Part shown: positions 7,975-16,707 of the stretch, in pieces
How positions within the stretch are numbered: position 1 is the first letter of the stretch
Layout of the letters: each line of letters opens with the position of its first letter
Assembly: GCF_005222815.1 (NCBI RefSeq)
Contig: NZ_STGB01000001.1
Location: forward strand, 124,001 to 188,000
DNA from: Roseomonas sp. AR75
GTDB lineage: Bacteria > Pseudomonadota > Alphaproteobacteria > Acetobacterales > Acetobacteraceae
Length of the DNA: 64,000 nt
Reading direction: 5' to 3'
Position numbers and translations under genes: made by a program
Notes under the pieces: generated by a model
The model's database searches: none
The model's input: the letters and a program-made list of their open reading frames with translations, nothing else
Told to the model about the DNA's origin: nothing

Positions 7975-9632
7975 GCACCGACAGCGCACTCGCAACCATC
8001 CAGCGCCAGATCCAGTGGAACCGCCTGATCGCGGTGGTGGAGGAGCAGGCGCAGATCATGATCCGCACCGCCTTCAGCACCACGGTGCGCGAGGCGGGCG
8101 ATCTCTCGGCCGGCATCTTCGACCTCAAGGGCCGCATGTTGGCGCAGGCCGTGACGGGAACGCCGGGTCACGTGAACTCCATGATGGAGAGCGTCGGGCA
8201 TTTCCTGCAGAAATTCCCGGCGGAGACGATGAAGCCGGGCGACCACTACATCACCAACGATCCCTGGCTCGGCACCGGGCATCTGCACGACCTGACGGTC
8301 GTCACGCCCGCCTTCCGGCGCGGGAAGATCGTCGGGCTGTTCGCCAACACGGCGCATGTGATCGATGTCGGCGGGCTCGGCATGGGACCGGAAGGGCGGA
8401 GCGTCTTCGAGGAAGGGCTCTACATCCCCATCGTGAAGTGCTTCGACCGCGGCCAGGCGAACGAGACTTTTTTCGATTTTATCCGCGCCGGGTCGCGCAC
8501 GCCGGTGGAGCTGGAGGGCGATGTCTATTCCCTCTGCGCCTGCAACGACGCCGGTGCGAAGCGCCTAGTAGAGATGATGGACGAGTTCGCGATGGAAAGC
8601 ATCGACGACCTCGCCGAGTACATCTTCGATGCCTCCCTCAAGGCGACGCTGGACGAGATCGCGAAGATCCCCGCCGGCAGCTATCGCGCCGAAATCGTCT
8701 CGGACGGCTACGAGGCGCCGGTGACGCTGAAGGCGGCGATGACCGTGCGCAGGGACGAGATCGTGGTGGACTATGCCGGCACCTCCGGCCTGTCGAACCG
8801 CGGCATCAACGTGCCCGCCGCCTATTGCCGGGCCTATTCCTGCTTCGGCATCAAATGCGTCGTCGCGCCGGAGATCCCGAACAACTGGGCCTCGCTCGCG
8901 CCCTTCCGCATGGAGATCCCGGAAGGCTGCATCCTGAATGCGCCGCGGCCCTACCCGGTCAGCGTGCGGCATGTGGTGGGGCAGTTGCTGCCCGACCTGA
9001 TGATGGGCTGCCTGCACCAGGCGGTGCCGGACCGCGTGAATGCGGAAGGCTCCTCGGCGCTCTGGAACCCGCCGTTGCGCGGCGGCGCGCAGGTGAGCGG
9101 GGCGGAGGCCGAGCTGCCGGACTTCGAGATCATCACCTTCAACTCCGGCGGCACCGGCGCGCGCCCGACCAAGGACGGGCTGGACGGCACCGCCTTCCCC
9201 TCCGGCGTGCGCACCATGCCGGTGGAGGCGACGGAGAATGTCGCGCCGGTGATTTTCTGGCAGAACCAGCTGCGCGAGGATTCCGCCGGGCCGGGGCGCA
9301 CCCGCGGCGGTTTCGGCAAGGTGATGGAGATCGGCGCGAAGGGCGATGCGGAATTCGCGGTGAACGCGACCTTCGACCGCGTCGCCAATGCGCCGAAGGG
9401 GCGCGAGGGCGGCGGCGAAGGCGCGCCAGGCTGGGTCGGCCTCGATGACGGAACGCGCATCCGCACCAAGGGCTACCAGACCATCCCGAAGGGGCGGCAC
9501 CTGCTGCTGAAGCTGCCCGGCGGCGGTGGCATGGGCGATCCGCGGCAGCGCGACCGGGCGCTGGTGGCGCGCGACGTGGCCGATGGGCTGGTCAGCGAGG
9601 CGCAGGCAAGGGCGCTCTACGGCACGGATTGA
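7971..9632 (+). CDS. hyuB: Hydantoinase/oxoprolinase subunit B (HyuB family)
   Basis: Second subunit of the HyuA/HyuB enzyme, 553 residues, the usual length. The N-terminus shows the family pattern W-N-R-L-I-A-V-V-E-E-Q-A and T-A-F-S-T-T-V-R-E-A-G-D-L-S-A-G-I-F-D. Later come T-P-G-H-V-N-S-M, the G-D-H-Y-I-T-N-D-P-W segment and a C-terminal G-G-G-G-M-G-D-P-type stretch, all typical. ATG 7971 overlaps the glycosyltransferase stop. The operon ends here or continues into the serine hydrolase at 9701. The AB complex would be cytosolic and ATP-dependent. Confidence 0.9.
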   Translation: MSTDSALATIQRQIQWNRLIAVVEEQAQIMIRTAFSTTVREAGDLSAGIFDLKGRMLAQAVTGTPGHVNSMMESVGHFLQKFPAETMKPGDHYITNDPWLGTGHLHDLTVVTPAFRRGKIVGLFANTAHVIDVGGLGMGPEGRSVFEEGLYIPIVKCFDRGQANETFFDFIRAGSRTPVELEGDVYSLCACNDAGAKRLVEMMDEFAMESIDDLAEYIFDASLKATLDEIAKIPAGSYRAEIVSDGYEAPVTLKAAMTVRRDEIVVDYAGTSGLSNRGINVPAAYCRAYSCFGIKCVVAPEIPNNWASLAPFRMEIPEGCILNAPRPYPVSVRHVVGQLLPDLMMGCLHQAVPDRVNAEGSSALWNPPLRGGAQVSGAEAELPDFEIITFNSGGTGARPTKDGLDGTAFPSGVRTMPVEATENVAPVIFWQNQLREDSAGPGRTRGGFGKVMEIGAKGDAEFAVNATFDRVANAPKGREGGGEGAPGWVGLDDGTRIRTKGYQTIPKGRHLLLKLPGGGGMGDPRQRDRALVARDVADGLVSEAQARALYGTD

Positions 9633-9633
9633 G

Positions 9634-9650
9634 CGTCACGGAATGTGACG
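9634..9650. promoter_or_regulatory. Inverted repeat after hyuB
   Basis: CGTCAC and GTGACG face each other across GGAAT (9634-9650), two bases after the hyuB stop and 51 bases before the serine hydrolase start. It could bind a dimeric repressor or form a weak hairpin. No T-tract follows, so a terminator role is unlikely. Confidence 0.3.
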
Positions 9651-9700
9651 TGATCGCCAGCAGGCTTCCGCCTGCCGCCGCGTGGCGCCACCTTGCCGCC

Positions 9701-10699
9701 ATGCCGGTCCCGTTCCCGCGCCGAGCCCTGCTCGCCGCCGCGCTTCCGCTGCCAGCGCTGGCGCAGACCGCGGGGCTCGGACCCGTGCTGGACAGCGCGG
9801 CGTCGCTGCCCACGCTGCGCACGCTGATCGTCGCGCGTGACGGCGCGCCGGTGGCGGAGCGGGTGTTCCGCGGCCCGGGGCTGGACCGCCCTGCCAACAT
9901 CAAGTCGGCATCGAAGACCGTTCTGGCGACGCTGGTGGGCATCGCGGTGGCGAAGGGCGTGCTGCGCGACCTGGACTTGCCCATTGGACCGATCCTTGGA
10001 CGCTCCATCCCGAGCGAGGCCGACCCGCGGGTGCGCGACATCACCATCCGCGACCTGCTTTCCATGCGCGCGGGGCTGGAGCGGACCTCCGGCAGCAACT
10101 ACGGCCGCTGGGTGTCGTCGCGCGACTGGCTGCGCTTCGCGCTGACCCGCCCGATGGAGGCGGAGCCGGGCGGGCCGATGATCTATTCCACCGGCACCTC
10201 CCACATCCTCGGCGCCGTGCTGGCGCGCGCGAGCGGCAACACGCTGCACGCCCTGGCGCGGGACTGGCTCGGCGGGCCGCTCGACATCGCCATCCCCGAC
10301 TGGACCCGCGCGCCGGAAGGGCTGCACTTCGGCGGCAACGAGATGGCGCTCAATCCGCGCGCGCTGCTGGCCTTCGCGGAATGCTGGCGAAACGACGGGC
10401 GGCATGCGGGCCGCCAGGTTGTGCCGCCGGATTTCCGCCAGGCCGCCTGGACGCCCCAGGCGCGCTCCGCCTGGAGCGGCCAGATGTACGGCCTCGGCTG
10501 GTGGATCGGCCATGCCCGCGGGCAGGCGGTGTATTTCGCCTGGGGCTATGGCGGACAGATGGCCTATGTGATCCCCGGCCTGGCGCTGAGCGTCGTGATG
10601 ACCTCGGACCCCGACGTGCCGCGCGCCAATGGGCAGGTGCACACGCTGCACGCGCTGCTGGTGGACGGCATCCTGCCGGCCTTCGCCCCGCCGGCCTGA
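9701..10699 (+). CDS. Serine hydrolase, beta-lactamase class C / esterase fold, exported
   Basis: A penicillin-binding-protein-like hydrolase of 332 residues. The start at ATG 9701 gives an export signal with P-R-R-A-L-L-A-A-A-L-P and a cleavage-like A-L-A-Q; the paired arginines allow either Sec or Tat. The active-site S-x-x-K is S-A-S-K (in N-I-K-S-A-S-K-T), and Y-S-T in M-I-Y-S-T-G-T-S fits the second catalytic motif. A late G-Y-G-G-Q-M segment resembles the third motif. Relatives act as esterases, D-amino acid amidases or peptidases in the periplasm. True beta-lactamase activity is not implied. It follows hyuB by 68 bases, so co-transcription is possible. Confidence 0.8.
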   Translation: MPVPFPRRALLAAALPLPALAQTAGLGPVLDSAASLPTLRTLIVARDGAPVAERVFRGPGLDRPANIKSASKTVLATLVGIAVAKGVLRDLDLPIGPILGRSIPSEADPRVRDITIRDLLSMRAGLERTSGSNYGRWVSSRDWLRFALTRPMEAEPGGPMIYSTGTSHILGAVLARASGNTLHALARDWLGGPLDIAIPDWTRAPEGLHFGGNEMALNPRALLAFAECWRNDGRHAGRQVVPPDFRQAAWTPQARSAWSGQMYGLGWWIGHARGQAVYFAWGYGGQMAYVIPGLALSVVMTSDPDVPRANGQVHTLHALLVDGILPAFAPPA

Positions 10700-10736
10700 G
10701 TTGACAGCGCAGGTCGGATGGCCGACCTGCCCCGGA

Positions 10737-12467
10737 ATGCTCCGTCAGTTCCTGTCCTACTACCGCCCGCACAAGCGGCTGCTGCTGCTCGATTTCGGCT
10801 GCGCGGCGGTCTCGGGCCTGCTGGAGCTGCTGTTCCCGATGGCCGTGCGGGCCTTCGTGGACCGGCTGCTGCCCGGGCAGGACATCCCGCTGATCGTGCT
10901 CGCCATCGCGGCGCTCCTGGCCGTCTATGTGCTGAACGGCGTGCTGATGGCGGTGGTGACCTATTGGGGCCATGTGCTCGGAATCGCCATCGAGACGGAG
11001 CTGCGCCGTCGCGCCTTCGACCACCTGATGAAGCTCTCCTTCCGCTTCTATGACGGGCAGAAGACGGGGCACCTGGTCGGGCGGCTGACCAAGGACCTCG
11101 AGGAGATCGGGGAGGTCGCGCATCACGGGCCGGAAGACCTGCTGATCGCGGTCCTGACCTTCCTCGGCGCCTTCGCACTGATGCTCTACGTGAATGTCGA
11201 GCTGGCGCTGATCACGCTGCTGGTCGTGCCGGCAGCGGCCTTCGTCATCGCGCATTACGGCGGGCGGATGACCGGCAACTGGCAGCAGCAATTCGCCCGC
11301 GTCGGCGCCTTCAACGCGCGGATCGAGGAAGCGGTGGGCGGTATCCGCGTGGTCAAGGCCTTCGCCAACGAGGCGCATGAGCGGCGGCTGTTTGCCGCCG
11401 ACAACGACGGCTATCGCCGCACCAAGCTCGACGCCTACCGGTTGATGGCGACGGGAATCACGCTGAACTACCTCGGCCTCCGGCTGGTGCAGGTGGTGGT
11501 GATGCTTGCGGGTTCGCTGTTCATCGTGCGCGGCAGCATGAGCGTCGGCGATTTCGTCGCCTTCCTCCTGCTGGTGGGCGTGTTCTATCGCCCGATGGAC
11601 AAGATCGCCGCGGTGATCGAGACCTATCCCAAGGGCATCGCCGGCTTCCGGCGCTACCTGGAATTGCTGGACATCGCACCGGACATCGCCGACCGGCCCG
11701 ATGCGCGGCCCGCGCCGCCGCTGCGCGGCGCCGTGCGGTTCGAGGGTGTGGGCTTCGGCTATGACGCCGCGCGCCCGGTGCTGCGCAACCTGGACCTGGC
11801 TATCGCGCCGGGCGAGACGGTGGCGCTGGTCGGGCCCTCCGGCGCCGGCAAGACCACGCTCTGCTCGCTGCTGCCCCGCTTCTACGAGGTGGATCGCGGG
11901 CGGATCACCGTGGACGCCATCGACATCCGTGACATGACGATGGAAAGCCTGCGCGGTCAGATCGGCATCGTGCAGCAGGACGTGTTCCTCTTCGCCGGCA
12001 CGCTGCGCGAGAACATCGCCTATGGCCGCCTGGGTGCGACGGATGCCGAGATCCGCGACGCGGCGCGGCGTGCGCGGTTGGACGCGCTGATCGCCGACCT
12101 GCCGGAGGGGCTGGACACGGTGGTGGGGGAGCGTGGCGTGAAGCTTTCGGGCGGGCAGAAGCAGCGGCTCGCGATCGCGCGCATCTTCCTGAAGAACCCG
12201 CCGATCCTGATCCTGGACGAGGCGACCTCCGCGCTGGATACGGAGACCGAGCGCGCGATCCAGGCCTCGCTGACCGAGCTGGCGCGCGGCCGCACCACGC
12301 TGGTGATCGCGCATCGCCTGGCGACGATCCGCGACGCCGACCGGATCGTGGTGGTGGCCGATGGCGGCATCGCGGAGCAGGGCAGCCACGCGACGCTGCT
12401 GGCCCGCGGCGGTCTCTATCGCGGGCTGCACGCGGCGCAGTTCGGCGGCGAAGCGGCGGCCGGCTAG
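10737..12467 (+). CDS. ABC exporter, MsbA-like half-transporter (TM domain fused to ATPase)
   Basis: A 576-residue half-transporter that should dimerise in the inner membrane. The N-terminal half has about six membrane segments and contains the exporter loop around S-F-R-F-Y-D-G-Q-K-T-G. The ATPase half carries Walker A G-P-S-G-A-G-K-T-T at about 366-374, Q-Q-D-V-F-L-F (Q-loop region), signature L-S-G-G-Q-K-Q-R near 470, Walker B I-L-I-L-D-E-A-T-S-A-L-D near 490 and an I-A-H-R-L H-loop. Family members export lipids, lipid A precursors, drugs or peptides. No membrane-fusion gene is adjacent and no C39 peptidase domain is present, so it does not look like a type I secretion ATPase. Its stop overlaps that of the convergent small gene by four bases. 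Confidence 0.88.
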   Translation: MLRQFLSYYRPHKRLLLLDFGCAAVSGLLELLFPMAVRAFVDRLLPGQDIPLIVLAIAALLAVYVLNGVLMAVVTYWGHVLGIAIETELRRRAFDHLMKLSFRFYDGQKTGHLVGRLTKDLEEIGEVAHHGPEDLLIAVLTFLGAFALMLYVNVELALITLLVVPAAAFVIAHYGGRMTGNWQQQFARVGAFNARIEEAVGGIRVVKAFANEAHERRLFAADNDGYRRTKLDAYRLMATGITLNYLGLRLVQVVVMLAGSLFIVRGSMSVGDFVAFLLLVGVFYRPMDKIAAVIETYPKGIAGFRRYLELLDIAPDIADRPDARPAPPLRGAVRFEGVGFGYDAARPVLRNLDLAIAPGETVALVGPSGAGKTTLCSLLPRFYEVDRGRITVDAIDIRDMTMESLRGQIGIVQQDVFLFAGTLRENIAYGRLGATDAEIRDAARRARLDALIADLPEGLDTVVGERGVKLSGGQKQRLAIARIFLKNPPILILDEATSALDTETERAIQASLTELARGRTTLVIAHRLATIRDADRIVVVADGGIAEQGSHATLLARGGLYRGLHAAQFGGEAAAG

Positions 12468-12661
12468 TCGTCCGGCGCGCCCTTGGTGTCCTCCGTCACG
12501 CCCGGCGGGTCCGGGTAGAGGTCGGAGGGGACCTTCGCCTTCGGATTGCGCGTGATGTCGCCGCGCTGGACCTTCGCGGCGGTGTTCGCGGCTCCGGGAT
12601 CGGCGCTGTTCATGCGCTCCGCGGCGCCGGTCGGCAGGGTGGGCTTCGGGGACTTCGCCAT
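12464..12661 (-). CDS. Small hydrophilic hypothetical protein, 65 aa
   Basis: A short charged protein beginning M-A-K-S-P-K-P and ending in a Pro/Asp-rich tail (D-L-Y-P-D-P-P-G-V-T-E-D-T-K). I see no membrane segment, signal or known motif. Codon use fits the neighbourhood. The frame is open further upstream, including an ATG at 12721, but the added residues look like non-coding translation. Its stop overlaps that of the ABC exporter, so the two genes converge with no room for a terminator. It diverges from the D-aminoacylase. No function is proposed. Confidence 0.5.
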   Translation of the reverse strand: MAKSPKPTLPTGAAERMNSADPGAANTAAKVQRGDITRNPKAKVPSDLYPDPPGVTEDTKGAPDD

Positions 12662-12760
12662 GCAGCCGGAACGCCTGGGCCGGCCGCTGGCTCCCTTCCG
12701 TCCGGCGCCGGCGCTTGCCATGATCACCCAACTCGACGCCTGCACGGAACGGAACGCCCC

Positions 12761-14215
12761 ATGGCACTGCGCTGCGACCTCATCATCCGCGATGCCACCA
12801 TCTTCGACGGCACCGGCGCGCCGCGCCGCGTCGGCGATGTCGGCGTGACCGGCGAGCGCATCGTCGGTGTCGGCGACCTCGGCGGCGCCTCCGCGGACCG
12901 GGAGGTGATCGCGACCGGCAAGGCGATCGCGCCCGGCTTCATCGACGCGCACACCCATGACGACCGCGCGGTGCTGATGGGCGAGGAGGGGACGCTCTGC
13001 AAGACAAGCCAGGGCGTCACCACCGTGGTGTGCGGCTGCTGCGGCGTCTCGCTCGCGCCGGCACGCTTCAAGCAGGAGCCGCCCCCGCCGCTGGACCTGG
13101 TGGGCGCGGGCGGCTGGTGGCGCTTCGGCGACTTCGGCGAATACGCGCACGAGATCAACAGCAAGGGGTCCGAGGTCAACGTCTACGCCCTGGTGGGGAA
13201 CCAGACGCTCCGCGTCGAGGCCATGAATGGTGACGTCTACCGTCCGGCCACGGACAAGGAGATCCACCACATGCACCAGCGGGTGAAGCAGTCCATGGCG
13301 GAAGGCGCCTCGGGCTTCTCCACCGGCCTCTACTACAAGCCCAACATGCATGCGACGACGGACGAGGTGGTCGCCATCACGGAGGCGCTGAAGCCTTTCG
13401 ATGGCCTCTACTCCACGCATATGCGCGACGAGGCGGACCACATCCTCGCCGCCATCGAGGAGACGATGGAGATCGGCAAGCGCGCCGGCGTGCAGGTGCA
13501 GATCAGCCACCACAAATGCTCGCAGCCGGAGAATTACGGCCGCTCGATCCAGACGCTACCGCTGCTCGAGGCCTACGCCCGCACGCAGCAGCTGGCCTAC
13601 GATGTCTATCCGTATCCGGCGGGCTCGACCGTGCTGATGCCGGACCGGCTGCGCGACGACGTGAAGGTGATGATCACCTGGTCCATCCCGCATCCCGAGA
13701 TGGCCGGGCGCTACCTGCACGAGATCGCGCGCGGCTGGAACACCGACATCAAGGCCGCGGCCGAGCAGCTTCTTCCCGCCGGCCAGATCAGCTTCCAGAT
13801 GGACGAGGACGACGTGCAGCGCATCATGGCGCATCCGATGTCCATGATCGGCAGCGACGGCATCCCGCATGACGCGCATCCGCATCCGCGCCTGTGGGGC
13901 ACCTTCCCGCGCGTGCTGGGGCATTACGCGCGCGGGCTCGGCCTGTTCAGCATGGAGGTCGCGATCCACAAGATGACCGGCCGCTGCGCGGAGGCCTACG
14001 GCATCGTGGATCGCGGCGTGCTGCGCGAAGGCGCCTATGCCGACCTCGTCCTGTTCGACCCCGCCACGGTGATCGACGCGGCCACCTTCGAGAAGCCGAA
14101 GGTGCCCTCCATCGGCATCGAGGAGGTCTGGGCGAATGGCGTTGCGACATTCCGCGCAGGCAAGGGCGCGACCGGCGAGCGGCCTGGGCGGCTGGTGACT
14201 CGCCACAAGGGCTAG
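12761..14215 (+). CDS. N-acyl-D-amino-acid deacylase / D-aminoacylase family amidohydrolase
   Basis: Cytosolic metal-dependent amidohydrolase of 484 residues. It opens with the small beta-domain (L-I-I-R-D-A-T-I-F-D-G-T-G), followed by the first metal motif D-A-H-T-H-D-D. Further ligands are visible in Q-I-S-H-H-K-C and in S-D-G-I-P-H-D-A-H-P-H-P-R, and the C-terminus returns to the beta-domain with G-A-Y-A-D-L-V-L-F-D-P. D-aminoacylases remove acyl groups from N-acyl-D-amino acids. The downstream LysE exporter and the upstream carbamoylase/hydantoinase genes suggest a region that handles unusual amino acid derivatives. Confidence 0.87.
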   Translation: MALRCDLIIRDATIFDGTGAPRRVGDVGVTGERIVGVGDLGGASADREVIATGKAIAPGFIDAHTHDDRAVLMGEEGTLCKTSQGVTTVVCGCCGVSLAPARFKQEPPPPLDLVGAGGWWRFGDFGEYAHEINSKGSEVNVYALVGNQTLRVEAMNGDVYRPATDKEIHHMHQRVKQSMAEGASGFSTGLYYKPNMHATTDEVVAITEALKPFDGLYSTHMRDEADHILAAIEETMEIGKRAGVQVQISHHKCSQPENYGRSIQTLPLLEAYARTQQLAYDVYPYPAGSTVLMPDRLRDDVKVMITWSIPHPEMAGRYLHEIARGWNTDIKAAAEQLLPAGQISFQMDEDDVQRIMAHPMSMIGSDGIPHDAHPHPRLWGTFPRVLGHYARGLGLFSMEVAIHKMTGRCAEAYGIVDRGVLREGAYADLVLFDPATVIDAATFEKPKVPSIGIEEVWANGVATFRAGKGATGERPGRLVTRHKG

Positions 14216-14222
14216 GCTTGTC

Positions 14223-14241
14223 AGGTCAGTATTGCTGACCT
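14223..14241. promoter_or_regulatory. Perfect 7-bp inverted repeat before the LysE exporter
   Basis: AGGTCAG-TATTG-CTGACCT (14223-14241) lies between the D-aminoacylase stop and the exporter's ribosome-binding site (GGAAG at 14246-14250). The placement fits an operator for a dimeric regulator. A minor hairpin is possible, but no T-run follows. No regulator gene is adjacent. Confidence 0.4.
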
Positions 14242-14254
14242 ATATGGAAGTGCC

Positions 14255-14842
14255 ATGCCCGACATCCTGCCGCTGCTGGGCTTTGCCGTCGCAGGCTCCG
14301 TCACCCCGGGGCCGAATGTTCTGATGGTCGCCGCGGGCGCGGCGGGCAGCGGAGTATGGGCGGTGATGCCGCATATGCTCGGCATCACCTTCGGCTTCGC
14401 GGCGATGATCGCGCTGGTGGGGCTCGGCCTGGCCGGGCCGCTGGCCGCCAACCCGACGATCCATGCCGGGCTGCAGGTGGTCGCGGTGCTGTGGCTGCTC
14501 TGGCTCGCCTGGAAGATCGCGACTGCGCCGCCGCCGGGCGAGGGACCGGCGCGACCACCGATGAATTTCATCCAGGCCGCACTGTTCCAATGGGTGAACC
14601 CGAAGGCCTGGATGGTCGCCGGCGCCGCCATTGCAGGCTATGCGCGGCCGGGCGAGGCCCTGCTGCCGCAGGTGCTGACCATCGCGCTGGTGTTCGGGCT
14701 GGTCTCGATGCCCTGCCTGCTGCTCTGGGCCAGCCTCGGCGCCGGCGCGCGGCGGCTGCTGCGTGACGGGCGCCGGCTGCGCGCCTTCAACGTGACGATG
14801 GGCGTGCTGCTTGCCCTGTCGGTCCTGCCTCTGCTGTTCTGA
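14255..14842 (+). CDS. LysE/RhtB family amino acid exporter
   Basis: A 195-residue inner-membrane protein with about six hydrophobic segments, the usual size for LysE-type translocators. The N-terminal family pattern is clear: G-F-A-V-A-G-S-V-T-P-G-P-N-V-L-M, and the middle has F-x-Q-W-V-N-P-K-A-W, both typical. Family members export amino acids or their analogues using the proton gradient. It starts at ATG 14255 with GGAAG five bases before. Position after the D-aminoacylase, with a palindrome between, suggests export of an amino acid released by that enzyme; this is inference. Confidence 0.87.
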   Translation: MPDILPLLGFAVAGSVTPGPNVLMVAAGAAGSGVWAVMPHMLGITFGFAAMIALVGLGLAGPLAANPTIHAGLQVVAVLWLLWLAWKIATAPPPGEGPARPPMNFIQAALFQWVNPKAWMVAGAAIAGYARPGEALLPQVLTIALVFGLVSMPCLLLWASLGAGARRLLRDGRRLRAFNVTMGVLLALSVLPLLF

Positions 14843-14894
14843 ACCTCCGCCGCCGTGACGAGGGCGCCGGACTGCCTTCGCCGGGAGACGAGAC

Positions 14895-16700
14895 ATGGCC
14901 GACGCCTCGGGCTTCGGGCTGGGACATGCCGTGGTGCTGCTCGCGGCGGGCGTGGTGGCGGTGCCGCTGTTCCGCCGCGCCGGCCTCGGCTCCGTGCTCG
15001 GCTACCTTGCGGCGGGGCTGGCGATCGGGCCCTTCGGCCTCGCCATCTTCACCGATGCCGGGACGCTGCTGCATATCGCCGAGCTCGGCGTGGTGATGTT
15101 CCTCTTCGTCATCGGGCTGGAAATGCGCCCGATGAAGCTGTGGAAGATGCGAAGACAGATCTTCGGCCTCGGCCTCGCGCAGGTCATTACCTGCGGCAGT
15201 CTGCTGACGCTGGTCGGCATGGGCGCGGGCCTGTCGCCCGCGGTCGCCGCCGTGGGCGCGATGGGGTTCGTGCTGTCCTCCACCGCGGTGATCATGCAGA
15301 TCCTGGAGGAGCAGGGCGAGACGCAGAGCGCGGACGGGCAGCGCGACATCGCCATCCTTCTGCTGGAGGACCTCTCCATCGTGCCGCTGCTGGCGCTGGT
15401 GGCGCTGTGGGGTGCGATGCACGGCGCAGCGGACGAGAATGCGCCGCCGGCCTGGCAGGGCGCGCTGATCGCCCTCGGCGCGCTCGGCCTGCTGCTGGCG
15501 GCGGGGCGCTGGCTGCTCGACCCGATCTTCGGCATCATCGCCCGCGCCGGCGCGCGCGAGGTGCTGACCGCGGCGGCTCTGCTGCTGGTGCTTGGCTCCG
15601 CGCTGTTCATGCAGAGCGCGGGCCTGTCCATGGCGATGGGCGCCTTCCTGGCGGGGGTGCTGCTGTCCGAATCCACCTTCCGGCATCAGCTTGAAGCGGA
15701 TATCGAGCCCTTCCGCGGCATCCTGCTGGGCCTGTTCTTCCTCAGCGTAGGCATGTCGCTCAACCTCGCCATCGTCTTCGCGGAATGGCAGGCAGTGCTC
15801 GGCGGCGTGATCGCCTTCATGGCGGTGAAGGCCATCGGCATCTACGTGGTCGCGCGGCTTGCCGGGTCGGCGCATCGTGCGGCCAGCGACCGCGCGGCGC
15901 TGTTCGCGCAAGGCGGCGAATTCGCCTTCGTGCTCTATGCCGCGGCCATCGGCGTCGGTCTCTTCGATGCGCGGATCGCCGCGATCATGACGGCCATCGT
16001 CGTGCTGTCCATGGCGCTGACGCCGCTGGTGCTGATCCTTCAGCGCCGGCTGCGCCGCGCCGCGCCGGTCTCGCTGGATGGCATCGACAAGGCGCAGGAC
16101 CTGCATGGGCGCGTGCTGTTCATCGGCTTCGGCCGCTTCGCCCAGGTGGCGACGCAGGCGCTGCTGGCCCGGCGCGTGGAGCTTTCCCTGATCGAGACGG
16201 ATGTGGAGATGATCCGCGCCGCGGCCAATTTCGGCTTCAAGGTCCATTACGGCGACGGGACACGGCTGGACGTGCTGCACGCCTCCGGCGCCGCGACGGC
16301 GGAGGCGATCCTCGTCTGCGTGGACAGGCCGGAGGCCGCCGACCGCATCGTGGAACTGTGCCGGGCGGAGTTTCCGCTCGCGAAGCTCTATGTCCGCGCC
16401 TATGACCGCGGCCATGCGCGCCGCCTGATCCTGGCCGGCGTGGACTACCAGATCCGCGAGACCTTCGAATCCGCGCTGGCCTTCAGCGAGAACGTGCTGC
16501 TCGGCCTGGGCTTCGACTTGGAGGAGGCGCGCGAATCCATCGCCGAGGTGCGTGAGCGCGATGCGCGGCGCGTGCAGCTTGAACTGGTGGGCGGGGTAGC
16601 CGCGGGGCGAAGCCTGATGCGCGGCAATGTCGCGACGCCGGAGCCAGAACCCTTCTTCCCCCCGCCGCGCGAGACCGAGAAGGCCGAGCCGCGCGCCTGA
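14895..16700 (+). CDS. Monovalent cation:proton antiporter, CPA2/Kef type with RCK domain
   Basis: A 601-residue membrane protein. Residues up to about 390 form the CPA2 antiporter core with about a dozen membrane segments, including F-L-F-V-I-G-L-E-M near 80 and S-S-T-A-V-I-M-Q in the ion-binding region. After residue 400 a TrkA-N/RCK domain begins with V-L-F-I-G-F-G-R-F-A-Q (nucleotide-binding) and continues through L-I-E-T-D and G-D-G-T-R. The family exchanges K+ or Na+ for H+. The C-terminal 60 residues are charged and probably unstructured. A small K+ channel-like gene converges on it from the opposite strand, so both neighbours concern cation balance. Confidence 0.88.
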   Translation: MADASGFGLGHAVVLLAAGVVAVPLFRRAGLGSVLGYLAAGLAIGPFGLAIFTDAGTLLHIAELGVVMFLFVIGLEMRPMKLWKMRRQIFGLGLAQVITCGSLLTLVGMGAGLSPAVAAVGAMGFVLSSTAVIMQILEEQGETQSADGQRDIAILLLEDLSIVPLLALVALWGAMHGAADENAPPAWQGALIALGALGLLLAAGRWLLDPIFGIIARAGAREVLTAAALLLVLGSALFMQSAGLSMAMGAFLAGVLLSESTFRHQLEADIEPFRGILLGLFFLSVGMSLNLAIVFAEWQAVLGGVIAFMAVKAIGIYVVARLAGSAHRAASDRAALFAQGGEFAFVLYAAAIGVGLFDARIAAIMTAIVVLSMALTPLVLILQRRLRRAAPVSLDGIDKAQDLHGRVLFIGFGRFAQVATQALLARRVELSLIETDVEMIRAAANFGFKVHYGDGTRLDVLHASGAATAEAILVCVDRPEAADRIVELCRAEFPLAKLYVRAYDRGHARRLILAGVDYQIRETFESALAFSENVLLGLGFDLEEARESIAEVRERDARRVQLELVGGVAAGRSLMRGNVATPEPEPFFPPPRETEKAEPRA

Positions 16701-16707
16701 CGACGCC

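Noticed and set aside
10737..12467. The ABC exporter as the secretion ATPase for the giant adhesin
   Set aside because: It is 42 kb away, lacks a membrane-fusion partner and a C39-like domain, and resembles MsbA-type exporters.
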